A stretch of DNA of 64,000 bases from Uliginosibacterium flavum (GCF_040566545.1 NZ_JBEWZI010000002.1:186001-250000), one strand, 5' to 3'; shown: positions 34,810-43,620, counted from the stretch's first letter. Numbers and translations are program-made. Notes: a model not told the origin generated them from the sequence alone.

Positions 34810-37163
34810 TGCGGCGCACCCGTCTGGCCACGCTCGGGATGTGGATTGCCAGCCTCGTCGCCTGCGTGCTGGTGATTACGCACACGCGCTTCGTCTCGGA
34901 TCTATCGGCCTTCCTGCCGCAGGCGCCAAATGCGCGCCAGCAGATGCTGGTGGAGCAGCTGCGCGACGGCATCATTGCGCGTCTGGTGATGGTCGGCATC
35001 GAAGGGGCGGACGCCACCGAACGCGCACGCCTGTCGCGTGATCTGGCGGCCAGCCTGCGCGCGAACCCAGCCTTCATCGGCGTGCAGAATGGCGAAGCCG
35101 CCGTGCTGGCACGCGATCAGGCCTACTTCTTCGACAACCGCTACCTGCTCAATGCCGATGTCACGCCGCAGCGCTTCACCACCGAAGGCCTGCGCGAGGC
35201 CATTGGCGCCTCGCTCGACGCACTCTCGGGCGATGCCGGACTGATGCTCAAGCGCCTGCTGGCGCGCGACCCGACCGGCGAAACCGTCGGCCTGCTCGAA
35301 CAGTTTGCCGGCGACAGCCAGCCGCGCTCACTCGAAGGCGTGTGGGCCGCGCGTGACGGATCGCGCGCCCTGCTGCTGATCCAGACCGCCGCTGCCGGAT
35401 CGGATACCGATGCGCAGGCCGCCGCAATTGCCAATATCCGCAGCGCCTTCGACCAGCTCCCGGATCGGCAGGCCGACGCCCGCCTGGTGATGAGTGGTGC
35501 CGGCGTGTTTTCAGTGTCCTCGCGCAACACTATCGAGAGCGAAATCAGCCGTCTCGCCCTGGCCGGCACACTGCTGGTAGTGTGCCTGCTGCTGGCAGTG
35601 TATCGCTCGCCACGCCTGCTCATACTGGGTTTGCTGCCGGTCGCCTCGGGCGCACTGGTCGGCATTGCGGCAGTCAGCCTAGGCTTCGGGCATGTGCACG
35701 GCCTGACCCTGGCCTTCGGCACCACCCTGATCGGCGAGTCCGTTGACTACTCCATTTACCTGTTCATCCAGCGCGCCGGCGGGCGTGATCCGCGCAACTT
35801 CTGGCGCATCATAGGCTTGGGCGTACTCACCTCCATCGCCGGTTTCGCCGCGCTGCTGTTTTCGGGCTTTCCGGGTCTGGCGCAGCTGGGCCTGTATTCG
35901 ATCAGCGGTCTGGTCGCCGCCGCACTGGTCACGCGCTTTGTCCTGCCGCTATTGATGCCGCAACAAATCGCGCTGCGCGATCTGTCCGGCATCAGCGGTT
36001 TCCTACAGAACCTGTTCAAGCATGCCCACCGCCTGCGCCTGCCTCTGGCCATTGTGCTGATCGCCGCCGCCGGCCTGCTGTGGAGCCGTGGCGATTCGAT
36101 ATGGAGCCGCGAGCTCTCGTCGCTGAGCCCGGTATCAAAAGCCGATCAGGATCTGGACCACGCCCTGCGCGCCGACATGGGCGCACCGGACATGCGCTAC
36201 ATGGTGGCCTTCACCGCCAAAGAACAGGAAACCGCCCTGCAAGGCGCCGAGAAACTGGGCGCCGCCCTGCAAACCCTGATCGCACAAAACGTGATCGGCG
36301 GTTTCAGCTCGCCGGCCTTCGTCCTCCCCAGCCAGGAGGCCCAAGAGGCGCGCCGGATGGCGCTCCCCGAAGAGGCTATCCTGAAAAACAATCTGGGCGC
36401 AGCTCTGCAAGGCATGCCTCTGAAGGCCGAGCGTCTGAGCGGCTTTCTGACCGATGTCGAACGCACGCGTGCCCGCGCGCCGCTGGCCCGCGCCGATCTG
36501 AATGGCACCTCATCGTCCTTGCTGGTCGATTCGCTGCTGGTCAAACGCGCCAACGACTACCTCGTGCTGCTGCCGCTGCGCGCCACGGGCAGCGGTCCGC
36601 AGAGCGAGCTGATCGACACCGCCCGCGTCGATCAACTGCTGGCTGGCAGCGGCGTTGCCGGCGCCACGGTAATCGACCTGCTGGAGGAATCCACCAGCCT
36701 GTACGCCGGCTATCTGCACGAAGCGCAACAACTCGCCATCTGGGGCGGCCTGATTATCATCGTGCTGATGCTGTTCGCTTTGCGTTCGCTGCCACGCGCC
36801 CTGCGCATCACCGCTCCGCTGGTCTGCGCCGTGCTGTGCGTGGCCGCCTTGCTCGCGCTGGGCGGGCGCCAGATGACCATTCTGCATCTGGTCGGTTTGC
36901 TGCTGGTGATGGCCGTCGGCTCGAACTACGCCCTGTTTTTCGACAGCGGCGCACAAGAAGGCGGTACAGACGCCGAGCGACGCCAGACCCTGGTCTCGCT
37001 GGTCGTCGCCAACCTGACCACGGTATCCAGCTTCGGCCTGCTCGGCTTCTCGCAGGTCTCGGTGCTGTCGGCCTTTGGCACCACCGTCGGCCCCGGCGCC
37101 TTCCTCGCGCTGATTTTCTCGGCGATCCTCGCGCGCAAGCAAAACCATGCGCACACTGACTGA
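34806..37163 (+). CDS. MMPL/RND-family exporter
   Basis: A 785-residue transporter of the MMPL/RND type with the duplicated layout: TM1 (about 8-25), a large periplasmic loop, a TM2-6 bundle (about 245-395), TM7 (about 411-430), a second loop and a TM8-12 bundle (about 641-778). The R-A-G-G-R-D and G-E-S-V-D-Y-S-I-Y motifs in the first bundle and S-N-Y-A-L-F-F-D in the second correspond to proton-relay helices. It is expected to move the aryl-polyene lipid from the inner membrane toward the LolA-like carrier. It overlaps the LolA-like gene and the hydrolase gene (17 bases). Confidence 0.92.
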   Translation: MMRRTRLATLGMWIASLVACVLVITHTRFVSDLSAFLPQAPNARQQMLVEQLRDGIIARLVMVGIEGADATERARLSRDLAASLRANPAFIGVQNGEAAVLARDQAYFFDNRYLLNADVTPQRFTTEGLREAIGASLDALSGDAGLMLKRLLARDPTGETVGLLEQFAGDSQPRSLEGVWAARDGSRALLLIQTAAAGSDTDAQAAAIANIRSAFDQLPDRQADARLVMSGAGVFSVSSRNTIESEISRLALAGTLLVVCLLLAVYRSPRLLILGLLPVASGALVGIAAVSLGFGHVHGLTLAFGTTLIGESVDYSIYLFIQRAGGRDPRNFWRIIGLGVLTSIAGFAALLFSGFPGLAQLGLYSISGLVAAALVTRFVLPLLMPQQIALRDLSGISGFLQNLFKHAHRLRLPLAIVLIAAAGLLWSRGDSIWSRELSSLSPVSKADQDLDHALRADMGAPDMRYMVAFTAKEQETALQGAEKLGAALQTLIAQNVIGGFSSPAFVLPSQEAQEARRMALPEEAILKNNLGAALQGMPLKAERLSGFLTDVERTRARAPLARADLNGTSSSLLVDSLLVKRANDYLVLLPLRATGSGPQSELIDTARVDQLLAGSGVAGATVIDLLEESTSLYAGYLHEAQQLAIWGGLIIIVLMLFALRSLPRALRITAPLVCAVLCVAALLALGGRQMTILHLVGLLLVMAVGSNYALFFDSGAQEGGTDAERRQTLVSLVVANLTTVSSFGLLGFSQVSVLSAFGTTVGPGAFLALIFSAILARKQNHAHTD

Positions 37164-37887
37164 CGCGCTCGCCACGCGCCCCGACACGCTGCTGGTGCTG
37201 CTGCCCGGCGCGGAAACGGTGCTGGAGGATTTCCAGCGCTACGGTTTCATCGATGCCGTACGCAGCCGGGGCATCGCGGTCGACATCCTCGCGGCGGACC
37301 TGAATTACACCCACGTCATGGCGCGCACGGTGGTCAGCACCTTGCACGTTGAAGTCATCGTGCCTGCACGTGCCGCCGGCTATCGCCACATCTGGCTCGC
37401 CGGCATCTCGCTGGGCGGTCTGAATGCGCTGCTGTATACCAGCACGCATGCGGAGGAACTGGCCGGCATTCACCTCATGGCGCCCTACCCCGGCACCGGC
37501 GACATCCTCGCCGAGATCCGCGCCGCCGGCGGGCCGCAGGCCTGGTTCGGAACAACGGAATCACTACAAGGCGATGAACGCGTGTTCTGGCGCTGGCTGG
37601 TCGAGCAGGCCGCCGCCGGATCGCCGCTACCCGTGTCCTTCAGTTGCGGCAGCGAAGATCGTTTCGTCCGCAACCAGCGTCTGCTCGCCAGTCTGCTGCC
37701 CGCGGAGCGCGTCGAATATCTGCCCGGTGGGCACGACTGGCCGACCTGGCAAGCGCTGTGGGCATCCTGGCTCGACGGGCTACCGTTTTCCTTGGGGTGC
37801 GCAATGCGCACCGATCACGCCAACGGTGCGCATTGCGCACCCTACGAAGATCCTCGCCCAGCGGGCTTCTCCGGAGATGCATCGTGA
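37147..37887 (+). CDS. alpha/beta-hydrolase with a palindrome-derived C-terminal tail
   Basis: A 246-residue hydrolase. The nucleophile elbow is G-I-S-L-G-G (Ser88), the acid is probably Asp171 (G-S-E-D-R) and the base His196 (G-G-H-D-W-P-T-W). The role in the cluster is unclear; thioesterase- or lipase-like action is possible. The domain seems complete near residue 213. The remaining roughly 30 residues are largely encoded by an inverted repeat (37795-37842) whose arms would form a stem. The gene overlaps the exporter by 17 bases and the deacetylase start by 4 (GTGA). Confidence 0.8.
   Translation: MRTLTDALATRPDTLLVLLPGAETVLEDFQRYGFIDAVRSRGIAVDILAADLNYTHVMARTVVSTLHVEVIVPARAAGYRHIWLAGISLGGLNALLYTSTHAEELAGIHLMAPYPGTGDILAEIRAAGGPQAWFGTTESLQGDERVFWRWLVEQAAAGSPLPVSFSCGSEDRFVRNQRLLASLLPAERVEYLPGGHDWPTWQALWASWLDGLPFSLGCAMRTDHANGAHCAPYEDPRPAGFSGDAS
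37795..37842. repeat. perfect inverted repeat inside the 3' end of the hydrolase gene
   Basis: GGGTGCGCAATGCGCACC (37795-37812) is exactly complementary to GGTGCGCATTGCGCACCC (37825-37842), with a 12-base loop. Each arm is itself nearly palindromic. GGTGCGCAATGCGCACC-type sequences occur as dispersed repeats in other proteobacterial genomes (from memory). The reading frame runs through it without a stop. Confidence 0.85.
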
Positions 37888-38684
37888 ACAAGCCCGCCTG
37901 GCGCTCCTCTCCGTTCATCTTGATCTCCGTGCTGCTGCACGCGGGGGCGATTGCACTGTGGATTTTCCTCCCGGCAAGCTGGCCCTGGGCGCTGGCGGCA
38001 CTGATCGCCAGCCACGCCAGCGTCGTCATCGCCGGCCTGCTGCCGCGCTGCAGCCTGCTCGGGCCGAACCTCGTGCGCCTGCCCGCCGACGCCATCACCC
38101 GCAAGGAAGTCGCCATCACCATCGATGACGGACCCGATCCGGAGGTCACACCGCAGGTGCTGGCAATCCTCGCCGCGCACGGCGCGAAGGCCAGTTTCTT
38201 CTGCATCGGCGAGCGTGCGGCCGCACATCCCGAACTGATCCAGGCCATCATCACAGGCGGCCATCGCATCGAAAATCACGGTCAGCGCCACCGCAACCAC
38301 AGCGCCTTCTTCGGCCCCGCTGGCTGGCTGCGTGAGGTCGGAGAAGCGCAAGCCACACTGGAAGCCATCAGTGGCCAGAGTCCGGGCTATTTCCGTGCGC
38401 TGGCGGGTCTGCGCAATCCCTTTCTCGAACCAGTGCTGCAGCAGCTCGGCCTGCGTCTAGTCAGCTGGACGCGGCGCGGCTACGACACCCGCACGAGCGA
38501 CGCAGACTGCGTGCTGGCACGCTTGACGCAGGATCTGGCGTCAGGCGATATTCTGCTCCTGCACGATGGCAATTCCGCACGCACGCGCAATGGCGAGTCG
38601 ATCATCCTTGCGGTGCTGCCGCTTCTTCTGGCAACGGTGACGGAGCGCGGCCTCAAGCCTGTTCACCTGCCGACTCCACCTTGA
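37884..38684 (+). CDS. polysaccharide deacetylase-family protein
   Basis: A 266-residue protein with two N-terminal membrane segments (about 10-30 and 35-53) and a NodB-type deacetylase domain: I-D-D-G-P-D-P (Asp81-Asp82), the metal-binding N-H-G-Q-R-H segment (His132, His136), and L-L-L-H-D-G near the end. All key residues appear intact. The start is GTG 37884, overlapping the hydrolase stop. Such deacetylases are found in some aryl-polyene loci and could modify an N-acetyl sugar in the anchor; this is inference. Membrane tethering suggests action in the periplasm. Confidence 0.85.
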   Translation: MNKPAWRSSPFILISVLLHAGAIALWIFLPASWPWALAALIASHASVVIAGLLPRCSLLGPNLVRLPADAITRKEVAITIDDGPDPEVTPQVLAILAAHGAKASFFCIGERAAAHPELIQAIITGGHRIENHGQRHRNHSAFFGPAGWLREVGEAQATLEAISGQSPGYFRALAGLRNPFLEPVLQQLGLRLVSWTRRGYDTRTSDADCVLARLTQDLASGDILLLHDGNSARTRNGESIILAVLPLLLATVTERGLKPVHLPTPP

Positions 38685-38694
38685 AGCTTTGAGC

Positions 38695-39420
38695 ATGCAA
38701 CACGTACTGAAAAAACAACTGGTCCGTCTGGCCAGCCAGCCCTTCAAGTCCATAGGACTGATCGATTACTGCTGGGCACGCGGCAAGCTAGGCGGCGATC
38801 CGATTTTCGCAGCGCTGCTGAACCAGTCCGTCTTCCCTTCAAATGCCCGAGTCATTGATCTGGGCTGCGGCCGCGGCCTGCTCGCCGCCAGCTTCCTCGC
38901 CGCCGAAAAAATGCTGGTGGACGGCCAATGGCCCGCCAACGCCCCGCCACCACCGACAGGTCTGCATTTTCGCGGACTGGAACTGATGGGCCGCGAACCT
39001 GAAATGGGCAATCGCGTACTGCAGCCGCTCTACCCCGAGCGCGTGCAGCTGGCTCAGGGCGACATGCGTCAGGCCGACTTCAGCAATATCGATGTCGTTG
39101 CCATCCTCGACGCGCTGCACTACATCGACTACCCGGAGCAGGATCGCCTTCTCGACCAGATCCGCGCGGCGCTAGGCCCCGGCGGCCTGTTCCTGACGCG
39201 TATCGGCAATACCGAGGGCGGCCTGCGCTTTCGCATCAGCCAGTTGGTCGACCGCTTCATCACCACCGTGCAAGGCCACCGCCTCCCACGCATGTGGTGT
39301 CGGCCACTGGCCCAATGGGTGCACATCCTCGAAGCGCGTGGTTTCGACGTACAGACCAAGCCCATGAACGGCGCGAATCCCTTTGCCAATGTGATGCTGG
39401 TGGCCCGGGTGCGGGCGTAA
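38695..39420 (+). CDS. class I SAM-dependent methyltransferase
   Basis: A 241-residue methyltransferase with the SAM-binding V-I-D-L-G-C-G-R-G-L-L-A near 52-63 and A-Q-G-D-M-R-Q-A-D-F near 119. ATG 38695 is 10 bases after the deacetylase stop; a TTG at 38689 is an alternative. It is the last gene of block 1. Together with the UbiE-like enzyme in block 3, it probably methylates the aryl head group or a lipid intermediate, but the substrate is not shown by the sequence. Confidence 0.82.
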   Translation: MQHVLKKQLVRLASQPFKSIGLIDYCWARGKLGGDPIFAALLNQSVFPSNARVIDLGCGRGLLAASFLAAEKMLVDGQWPANAPPPPTGLHFRGLELMGREPEMGNRVLQPLYPERVQLAQGDMRQADFSNIDVVAILDALHYIDYPEQDRLLDQIRAALGPGGLFLTRIGNTEGGLRFRISQLVDRFITTVQGHRLPRMWCRPLAQWVHILEARGFDVQTKPMNGANPFANVMLVARVRA

Positions 39421-39702
39421 TCCGGCCCGGCAAGGACTGGCTGCAATTTCCCACGTCCGAACGAAACCCTGAACTCGGCGTCGCTCCCACAATGGCTCGG
39501 CGCAGCGGTCCTGGTGCTTGGTTTTTTGCAGGCTCATGCCTGTAGACCCGCTACCCGCCTGCCTTTGCAGCGCCCCTGCCTGAAGATGTCCGCTCGAAGC
39601 GAATCTCCGAGCATGTGCCGTAAAAAGATGAATTCGGGCAGATATCCGGGTCACCCCGCCGCATCGGTTAAAATCGCATCAAATTTTAGAACCGGAGTAT
39701 GC
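39421..39702. promoter_or_regulatory. intergenic region before the KS block, likely promoter
   Basis: This 282-base gap separates block 1 from block 2. The left part has degenerate repeat pieces (CTCCCACAATGGCTCGGCGC, CCTGCCTGAAGATGTCCGC). The last 40 bases are A/T-rich (GGTTAAAATCGCATCAAATTTTAGAACC), and CCGGAG at 39692-39697 is the ribosome-binding site for the KS. A promoter for the KS-CLF-DH-KR operon is therefore likely here, although no exact -35/-10 pair is evident. Confidence 0.5.
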
Positions 39703-40893
39703 GTGCACGCCTTGCGACTTTCTGCCTTCACTCTGAGCACGGCCCTTGGCACCGGCCTCGCGCCGAATCTGGCTGCGCTGCGCGCCCAGCGCAGCGGACT
39801 AGCCAAGCAACACTGGGAAACCGTCGACGTCGACACCTGCATCGGCGAAGTGCCGGGTCTGGACGATTTCAGCGTGCGTGCCGACCTGATGCAATTCGAT
39901 TGCCGCAACAACCGCCTAGCCCAGCTCGCACTGGAAACCGATGGCTTCAGTGACGCCGTGCGCGCTGCGATTGCACAATACGGCGCGCGCCGTGTCGGCG
40001 TGTTTCTGGGCACCAGCACCTCGGGCATCCTCAGCAGCGAGATCGCCTTCCGCCAGCGCGACCCGGTCACTGGCGCGCTGCCCGCTGGCCACGACTATCA
40101 CCACACGCAGAACAGTTACTCGATCGCCGATTTCGTGCGCCACTATTTCGCCCTGAACGGCCCGGCCTTCGCCGTGTCTACCGCTTGCTCGTCCAGCGCC
40201 AAGGTCTTCGGCAGCGCCCAGCGCATGATCGCCGCCGGCCTGATCGATGCGGCGATTGTCGGCGGTGTCGACTCGCTGTGCCTGACCACGCTCTACGGCT
40301 TCGACTCGCTGCAACTGGTCTCAAGAGACGCCTGCAAACCTTTCGACGCGCATCGGGATGGCATCTCCATCGGCGAAGCGGCCGCCTTCATCCTGCTCGA
40401 AAAAACCGAAGTACGGCCAGGCGACATCGTGCTGAGCGGCGTCGGTGAATCCAGCGACGCGCACCACATGTCCTCGCCGCACCCGCAAGGCCTCGGCGCC
40501 AGTCTGGCGATGCAGGCCGCGCTGGACATGGCCGGCCTCGCCGCCAGCGATATCGACTACATCAACCTGCATGGCACCTCGACGCCCAGCAATGACGCGG
40601 CCGAGGACAAGGGCGTCGGCGCAGTGTTCGGCACGCAAACGCCGTGCAGCTCGACCAAGGGCCACACCGGCCACACTCTGGGCGCAGCCGGTGGCGTCGA
40701 GGCGATCTTCTGCGCGCTGGCCCTGCAGCACGATTTCGCGCCAGGCGGCGTCGGCACCACCGAACTCGATCTGCAGCTGCACAGCCATTATCTGCTCGCC
40801 AACCTCGACGCGCCCATGCATCACACCCTCTCCAATTCCTTCGGTTTCGGCGGCAGCAACTGCAGCCTCGTCCTCAGCAAGGTGGCTGCATGA
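39703..40893 (+). CDS. beta-ketoacyl synthase (ApeO-like)
   Basis: A 396-residue KS with the full catalytic triad: Cys162 in S-T-A-C-S-S-S, His290 in L-H-G-T-S-T and His324 in K-G-H-T-G-H-T-L-G. It should catalyse decarboxylative malonyl-ACP condensation with its partner chain-length factor encoded immediately downstream (4-base overlap). GTG 39703 is chosen because CCGGAG lies 5 bases upstream and the reading upstream is not family-like. It heads block 2 (KS-CLF-DH-KR). Confidence 0.93.
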   Translation: MHALRLSAFTLSTALGTGLAPNLAALRAQRSGLAKQHWETVDVDTCIGEVPGLDDFSVRADLMQFDCRNNRLAQLALETDGFSDAVRAAIAQYGARRVGVFLGTSTSGILSSEIAFRQRDPVTGALPAGHDYHHTQNSYSIADFVRHYFALNGPAFAVSTACSSSAKVFGSAQRMIAAGLIDAAIVGGVDSLCLTTLYGFDSLQLVSRDACKPFDAHRDGISIGEAAAFILLEKTEVRPGDIVLSGVGESSDAHHMSSPHPQGLGASLAMQAALDMAGLAASDIDYINLHGTSTPSNDAAEDKGVGAVFGTQTPCSSTKGHTGHTLGAAGGVEAIFCALALQHDFAPGGVGTTELDLQLHSHYLLANLDAPMHHTLSNSFGFGGSNCSLVLSKVAA

Positions 40894-41684
40894 GCGCGCT
40901 GCAACTGTATCTGGATGGCATTGGCCTGTGCGGCCCCGGCATGGCCGGCTGGGAGGCCAGTCGTGGCGCCTTGGCCGGCAGCGCAGAACTCGTGCTGGCG
41001 CCCACCGTGCTGCCGGCTGCCGAGGCCCTGCCGCCGGCGGAGCGCCGTCGCGTGGGCGTGCCGATCAAGCTGGCCATGGCCATCGGCTTCGAAGCCGTGC
41101 GTCAGGCCGGCGCCGATGCGGCAAACCTGCCCGCAGTGTTTTCCTCCACCGACGGCGACTGCGACAACTGCCACGCCATTCTTGAAGTGTTGGCCTCCGA
41201 TGACCGCCAGATCTCGCCGACGCGCTTTCACAACTCGGTGCACAACGCGCCCTCCGGCTACTGGGGCATCGCCACCGGCTGCCGCGCGCCCTCCACCAGC
41301 CTGTGTGCGTTGGACGCGACTTTCGGCGCCGGCCTGCTCGAAGCCGCCACGCAAGCACTGGCAAACCGCCAGCCTTGCTTGCTGCTGGCCTATGACACCC
41401 CTTTCCCCGAACCGCTGGCCAGCCTGCGCCCGATCCCCTATCCATTCGGCATCGCCCTGCTGTTGCGCAGCGAACGCAGCGCCGCGACCTTTGCCAGCCT
41501 GAGCATCGAACTTGGCGACGAGGTCACGAATACCTGCGCCGATGCCACGCTGGAAAACCTGCGCCAGAACATCCCCGCTGCGCGTGCCCTGCCCCTGCTG
41601 CAAATGCTGGCGCGCGGCGAAACGGGTCGAGTGGTGATCGACTATCTGCAAGGCCTGAACCTCGCCATCGAGGTCGGCGCGTGA
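40890..41684 (+). CDS. ketosynthase-like chain-length factor (ApeC-like)
   Basis: A 264-residue protein related to the N-terminal half of ketosynthases. At the position of the active Cys it reads A-P-S-T-S-L-C-A-L-D-A-T-F-G (133-146); aligning F-G with the KS places Leu, not Cys, at the catalytic site. It also lacks the C-terminal His-bearing half. This fits a chain-length factor that pairs with the KS (ApeO-ApeC type in characterised systems). It overlaps the upstream KS and the downstream dehydratase (GTGA). Confidence 0.87.
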   Translation: MSALQLYLDGIGLCGPGMAGWEASRGALAGSAELVLAPTVLPAAEALPPAERRRVGVPIKLAMAIGFEAVRQAGADAANLPAVFSSTDGDCDNCHAILEVLASDDRQISPTRFHNSVHNAPSGYWGIATGCRAPSTSLCALDATFGAGLLEAATQALANRQPCLLLAYDTPFPEPLASLRPIPYPFGIALLLRSERSAATFASLSIELGDEVTNTCADATLENLRQNIPAARALPLLQMLARGETGRVVIDYLQGLNLAIEVGA

Positions 41685-42121
41685 GCGCCATGCTGGATCG
41701 TACCGCAATTGCCGCGCGCATTCCGCACCATGACGACATGTGCCTGCTCGATAGCGTGACGAGTTGGTCGGACACCCGCATCCACTGCGTTGCGACCAGC
41801 CAGACCTTGGCCGACAATCCACTGCGCGCAGCCGGCCGACTCGGCATTGCCAACGGCATCGAATACGCTGCCCAGGCCATGGCCGTGCATGGAGCGCTGA
41901 CCGCCGGCAAGGATGCAGCGCCGCGCGCCGGCTACCTGACCAGCGTGCGCGAAGTGGAGTTTCACAGCAACCGCCTCGACGGCCACGCGAGCCTCGACAT
42001 CCACGCCGAGCGCCTGTCTGGCGACGCCAACGCCATGATCTACAGCTTCAGCCTGAGCGCTGCCGGCAGCCTGCTGCTGAGTGGACGCGCCAGCGTGATG
42101 CTGGATGCTCAAACCTCATAG
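41681..42121 (+). CDS. hotdog dehydratase subunit (ApeP-like, COG4706)
   Basis: A 146-residue predicted 3-hydroxyacyl-ACP dehydratase subunit. The N-terminal I-P-H-H-D-D-M-C-L-L-D-S-V and the central N-G-I-E-Y-A-A-Q-A-M-A-V-H-G match the COG4706/ApeP-type family. It is expected to pair with the short hotdog protein at 33022-33312. The start is GTG 41681, overlapping the CLF stop; an ATG four codons in (41690) is an alternative. Confidence 0.88.
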   Translation: MSAMLDRTAIAARIPHHDDMCLLDSVTSWSDTRIHCVATSQTLADNPLRAAGRLGIANGIEYAAQAMAVHGALTAGKDAAPRAGYLTSVREVEFHSNRLDGHASLDIHAERLSGDANAMIYSFSLSAAGSLLLSGRASVMLDAQTS

Positions 42122-42131
42122 GAATCCAAAC

Positions 42132-42851
42132 ATGAAACGCGCCCTCGTCACCGGCGGCAGCGGCGCCATCGGCGCTGCGATCTGCCGCAAGCTGGCCGAA
42201 TCCGGCCTGCACGTCATCATCCACGCCAACAAGAATCTCGCCGCCGCGCAGAGCCTTAGCAGTAGTCTGTGTGCAGCCGGTCACTCCGCAGAGGCACGCC
42301 AGTTCGACGTTTGCGACGGCCCTGCCACGCAGGCCGCGCTGGAAGCCATTCTTGAGGCAGGCCCGATTCAGGTGCTGGTCAACAACGCCGGCATTCACGA
42401 TGACGCAGTCTTCCCCGGCATGAGCCGCGCGCAATGGGACAGCGTCATCGACGTGTCGCTCAACGGTTTCTTCAATGTGACCCAGCCGCTCACCATGCCG
42501 ATGATCCGCTCGCGCTGGGGCCGCATCATCACCATCTCGTCAATTGCCGGCATCACCGGCAACCGTGGTCAGGTGAACTACGCCGCAGCCAAGGGCGCGC
42601 TGCACGCAGCGACGAAATCCCTGGCGCTGGAACTCGCCAGCCGCGCCATCACGGTGAATGCCGTGGCGCCGGGCATCATCACCTCTGATATGACAGAAGA
42701 CGTGTTCGACGAGGCTACGATCAAACAGCTGGTGCCGATGAAACGCGCCGGCCAGCCTGAAGAGGTCGCCGAACTGGTCGCCTTCCTCGCCTCCGACGCG
42801 GCCGCCTACATTACGGGCCAAGTCATTTCGATCAACGGCGGCATGGTCTGA
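42132..42851 (+). CDS. FabG-like 3-ketoacyl-ACP reductase (ApeQ-like)
   Basis: A 239-residue SDR. It has G-G-S-G-A-I-G at 8-14, N-N-A-G-I-H-D-D near 88, the active S-S-I-A-G and Y-A-A-A-K-G-A-L set, and V-A-P-G-I-I-T-S-D-M. It reduces the 3-ketoacyl-ACP made by the KS/CLF pair before dehydration. AGGA precedes ATG 42132 by 7 bases; an earlier ATG at 42105 lies in the upstream gene and is not preferred. It is the last enzyme of block 2. Confidence 0.92.
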   Translation: MKRALVTGGSGAIGAAICRKLAESGLHVIIHANKNLAAAQSLSSSLCAAGHSAEARQFDVCDGPATQAALEAILEAGPIQVLVNNAGIHDDAVFPGMSRAQWDSVIDVSLNGFFNVTQPLTMPMIRSRWGRIITISSIAGITGNRGQVNYAAAKGALHAATKSLALELASRAITVNAVAPGIITSDMTEDVFDEATIKQLVPMKRAGQPEEVAELVAFLASDAAAYITGQVISINGGMV

Positions 42852-42917
42852 GCCCCACAACACGATAGACTGCGCTCCGCTCGAACGTATTTCGTCGTCA
42901 CCACAAGGAATCTCTGC

Positions 42918-43289
42918 ATGACCAACCGCCCCGCCCCTTCCGCCACCTGGCTGCGCAACCTGAACCCCCGTCAGCGCAAGAAACTTCGCGTCGGCGAATG
43001 GCAGGAGATGGGTTTCGAACTGAAGCTGGTCTTCGCCACGCCGATCAGCGCCGAAGCTTATCTGCCGCTGTGGGATGGTTTTCTGAGCCTCGTCGAATCA
43101 CGCGATCTGATGGCCGTCGGCCTTGGCGGCAGCTTTCCGCTGACTGAAACCGACGCCTTCGTATGCACCGACGGCCCCGGCTCGGTCAGCGCAGAAGATC
43201 GCCAGGTGCTGCTGGACTGGATCCGTGCCCAAGCCGAGATCAAGGAAGCCTCAGCCGGCGAATTGGTGGATGCCTGGTACAGCCTTTAA
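42918..43289 (+). CDS. yggL: YggL-family 50S ribosome-binding protein (DUF469)
   Basis: A 123-residue YggL-type protein with the family motifs N-P-R-Q-R-K-K-L-R-V-G-E-W-Q-E-M-G-F near 16-33 and L-E-S/V-E-S-R-D-L-M-A-V-G-L-G-G near 59-72. YggL is a housekeeping ribosome-associated protein, so its place inside the pigment cluster is a neighbourhood effect rather than a pathway role. AAGGA precedes ATG 42918. A terminator follows at 43391-43426. Confidence 0.88.
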   Translation: MTNRPAPSATWLRNLNPRQRKKLRVGEWQEMGFELKLVFATPISAEAYLPLWDGFLSLVESRDLMAVGLGGSFPLTETDAFVCTDGPGSVSAEDRQVLLDWIRAQAEIKEASAGELVDAWYSL

Positions 43290-43300
43290 ACAGCACACCC

Positions 43301-43373
43301 CGAAGAGCCGCACCCAGCCTGCTTCTACAAGCAGGCATGCCGCACAGGAAAGCGGGTGGCGGCTCTTCAGACA
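43301..43373. repeat. GAAGAGCCGC-type inverted repeat
   Basis: CGAAGAGCCGCACCC on the left and GGGTGGCGGCTCTTCAG on the right enclose GCTTCTACAAGCAGGCATGCCGC. It is one of the best-preserved copies of the family. Confidence 0.85.
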
Positions 43374-43390
43374 CCCATGCCATTAATGTA

Positions 43391-43426
43391 AAAACCGCCC
43401 GCCCGTGCAAACTGGCGGGCGGTTTT
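43391..43426 (+). terminator. rho-independent terminator after yggL
   Basis: AAAACCGCCCGCC (43391-43403) pairs with GGCGGGCGGTTTT (43414-43426). An almost identical hairpin, also followed by ACTTGCG repeats, lies at 44262-44297 beyond the barrel gene. Confidence 0.9.
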
Positions 43427-43461
43427 ACTTGCGACTTGCGACTTGCGACTTGCGACTTGCG
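43427..43461. repeat. five tandem ACTTGCG heptamers
   Basis: Five exact copies of ACTTGCG directly follow the terminator T-run. A four-copy array of the same unit lies at 44298-44325. The unit length (7) equals that of the CAGYACT arrays elsewhere, but the sequence differs. Confidence 0.95.
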
Positions 43462-43620
43462 ACGTACAGGCCGCATGAAGCCTTTATACGCTCGTTAAAC
43501 TACCCTTACGGGCAAGCAAGCAATCCTCTGTCTTGACGCAACAACCACGCCTAAGCCAGCCACTACAATGCGAGCCGCATCGGCATCACGCCCTGCACAA
43601 AACAATTGGGGAGTCTGGTT

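Larger units (their letters stand above)
43290..43620. other. intergenic region with repeat, terminator and heptamer array
   Basis: This 331-base gap holds an inverted repeat (43301-43373), the yggL terminator (43391-43426), five copies of ACTTGCG (43427-43461) and then about 150 bases with no gene. The last part presumably carries the promoter of the outer-membrane barrel gene, whose GGGGAG ribosome-binding site is at 43608-43613. Confidence 0.75.
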
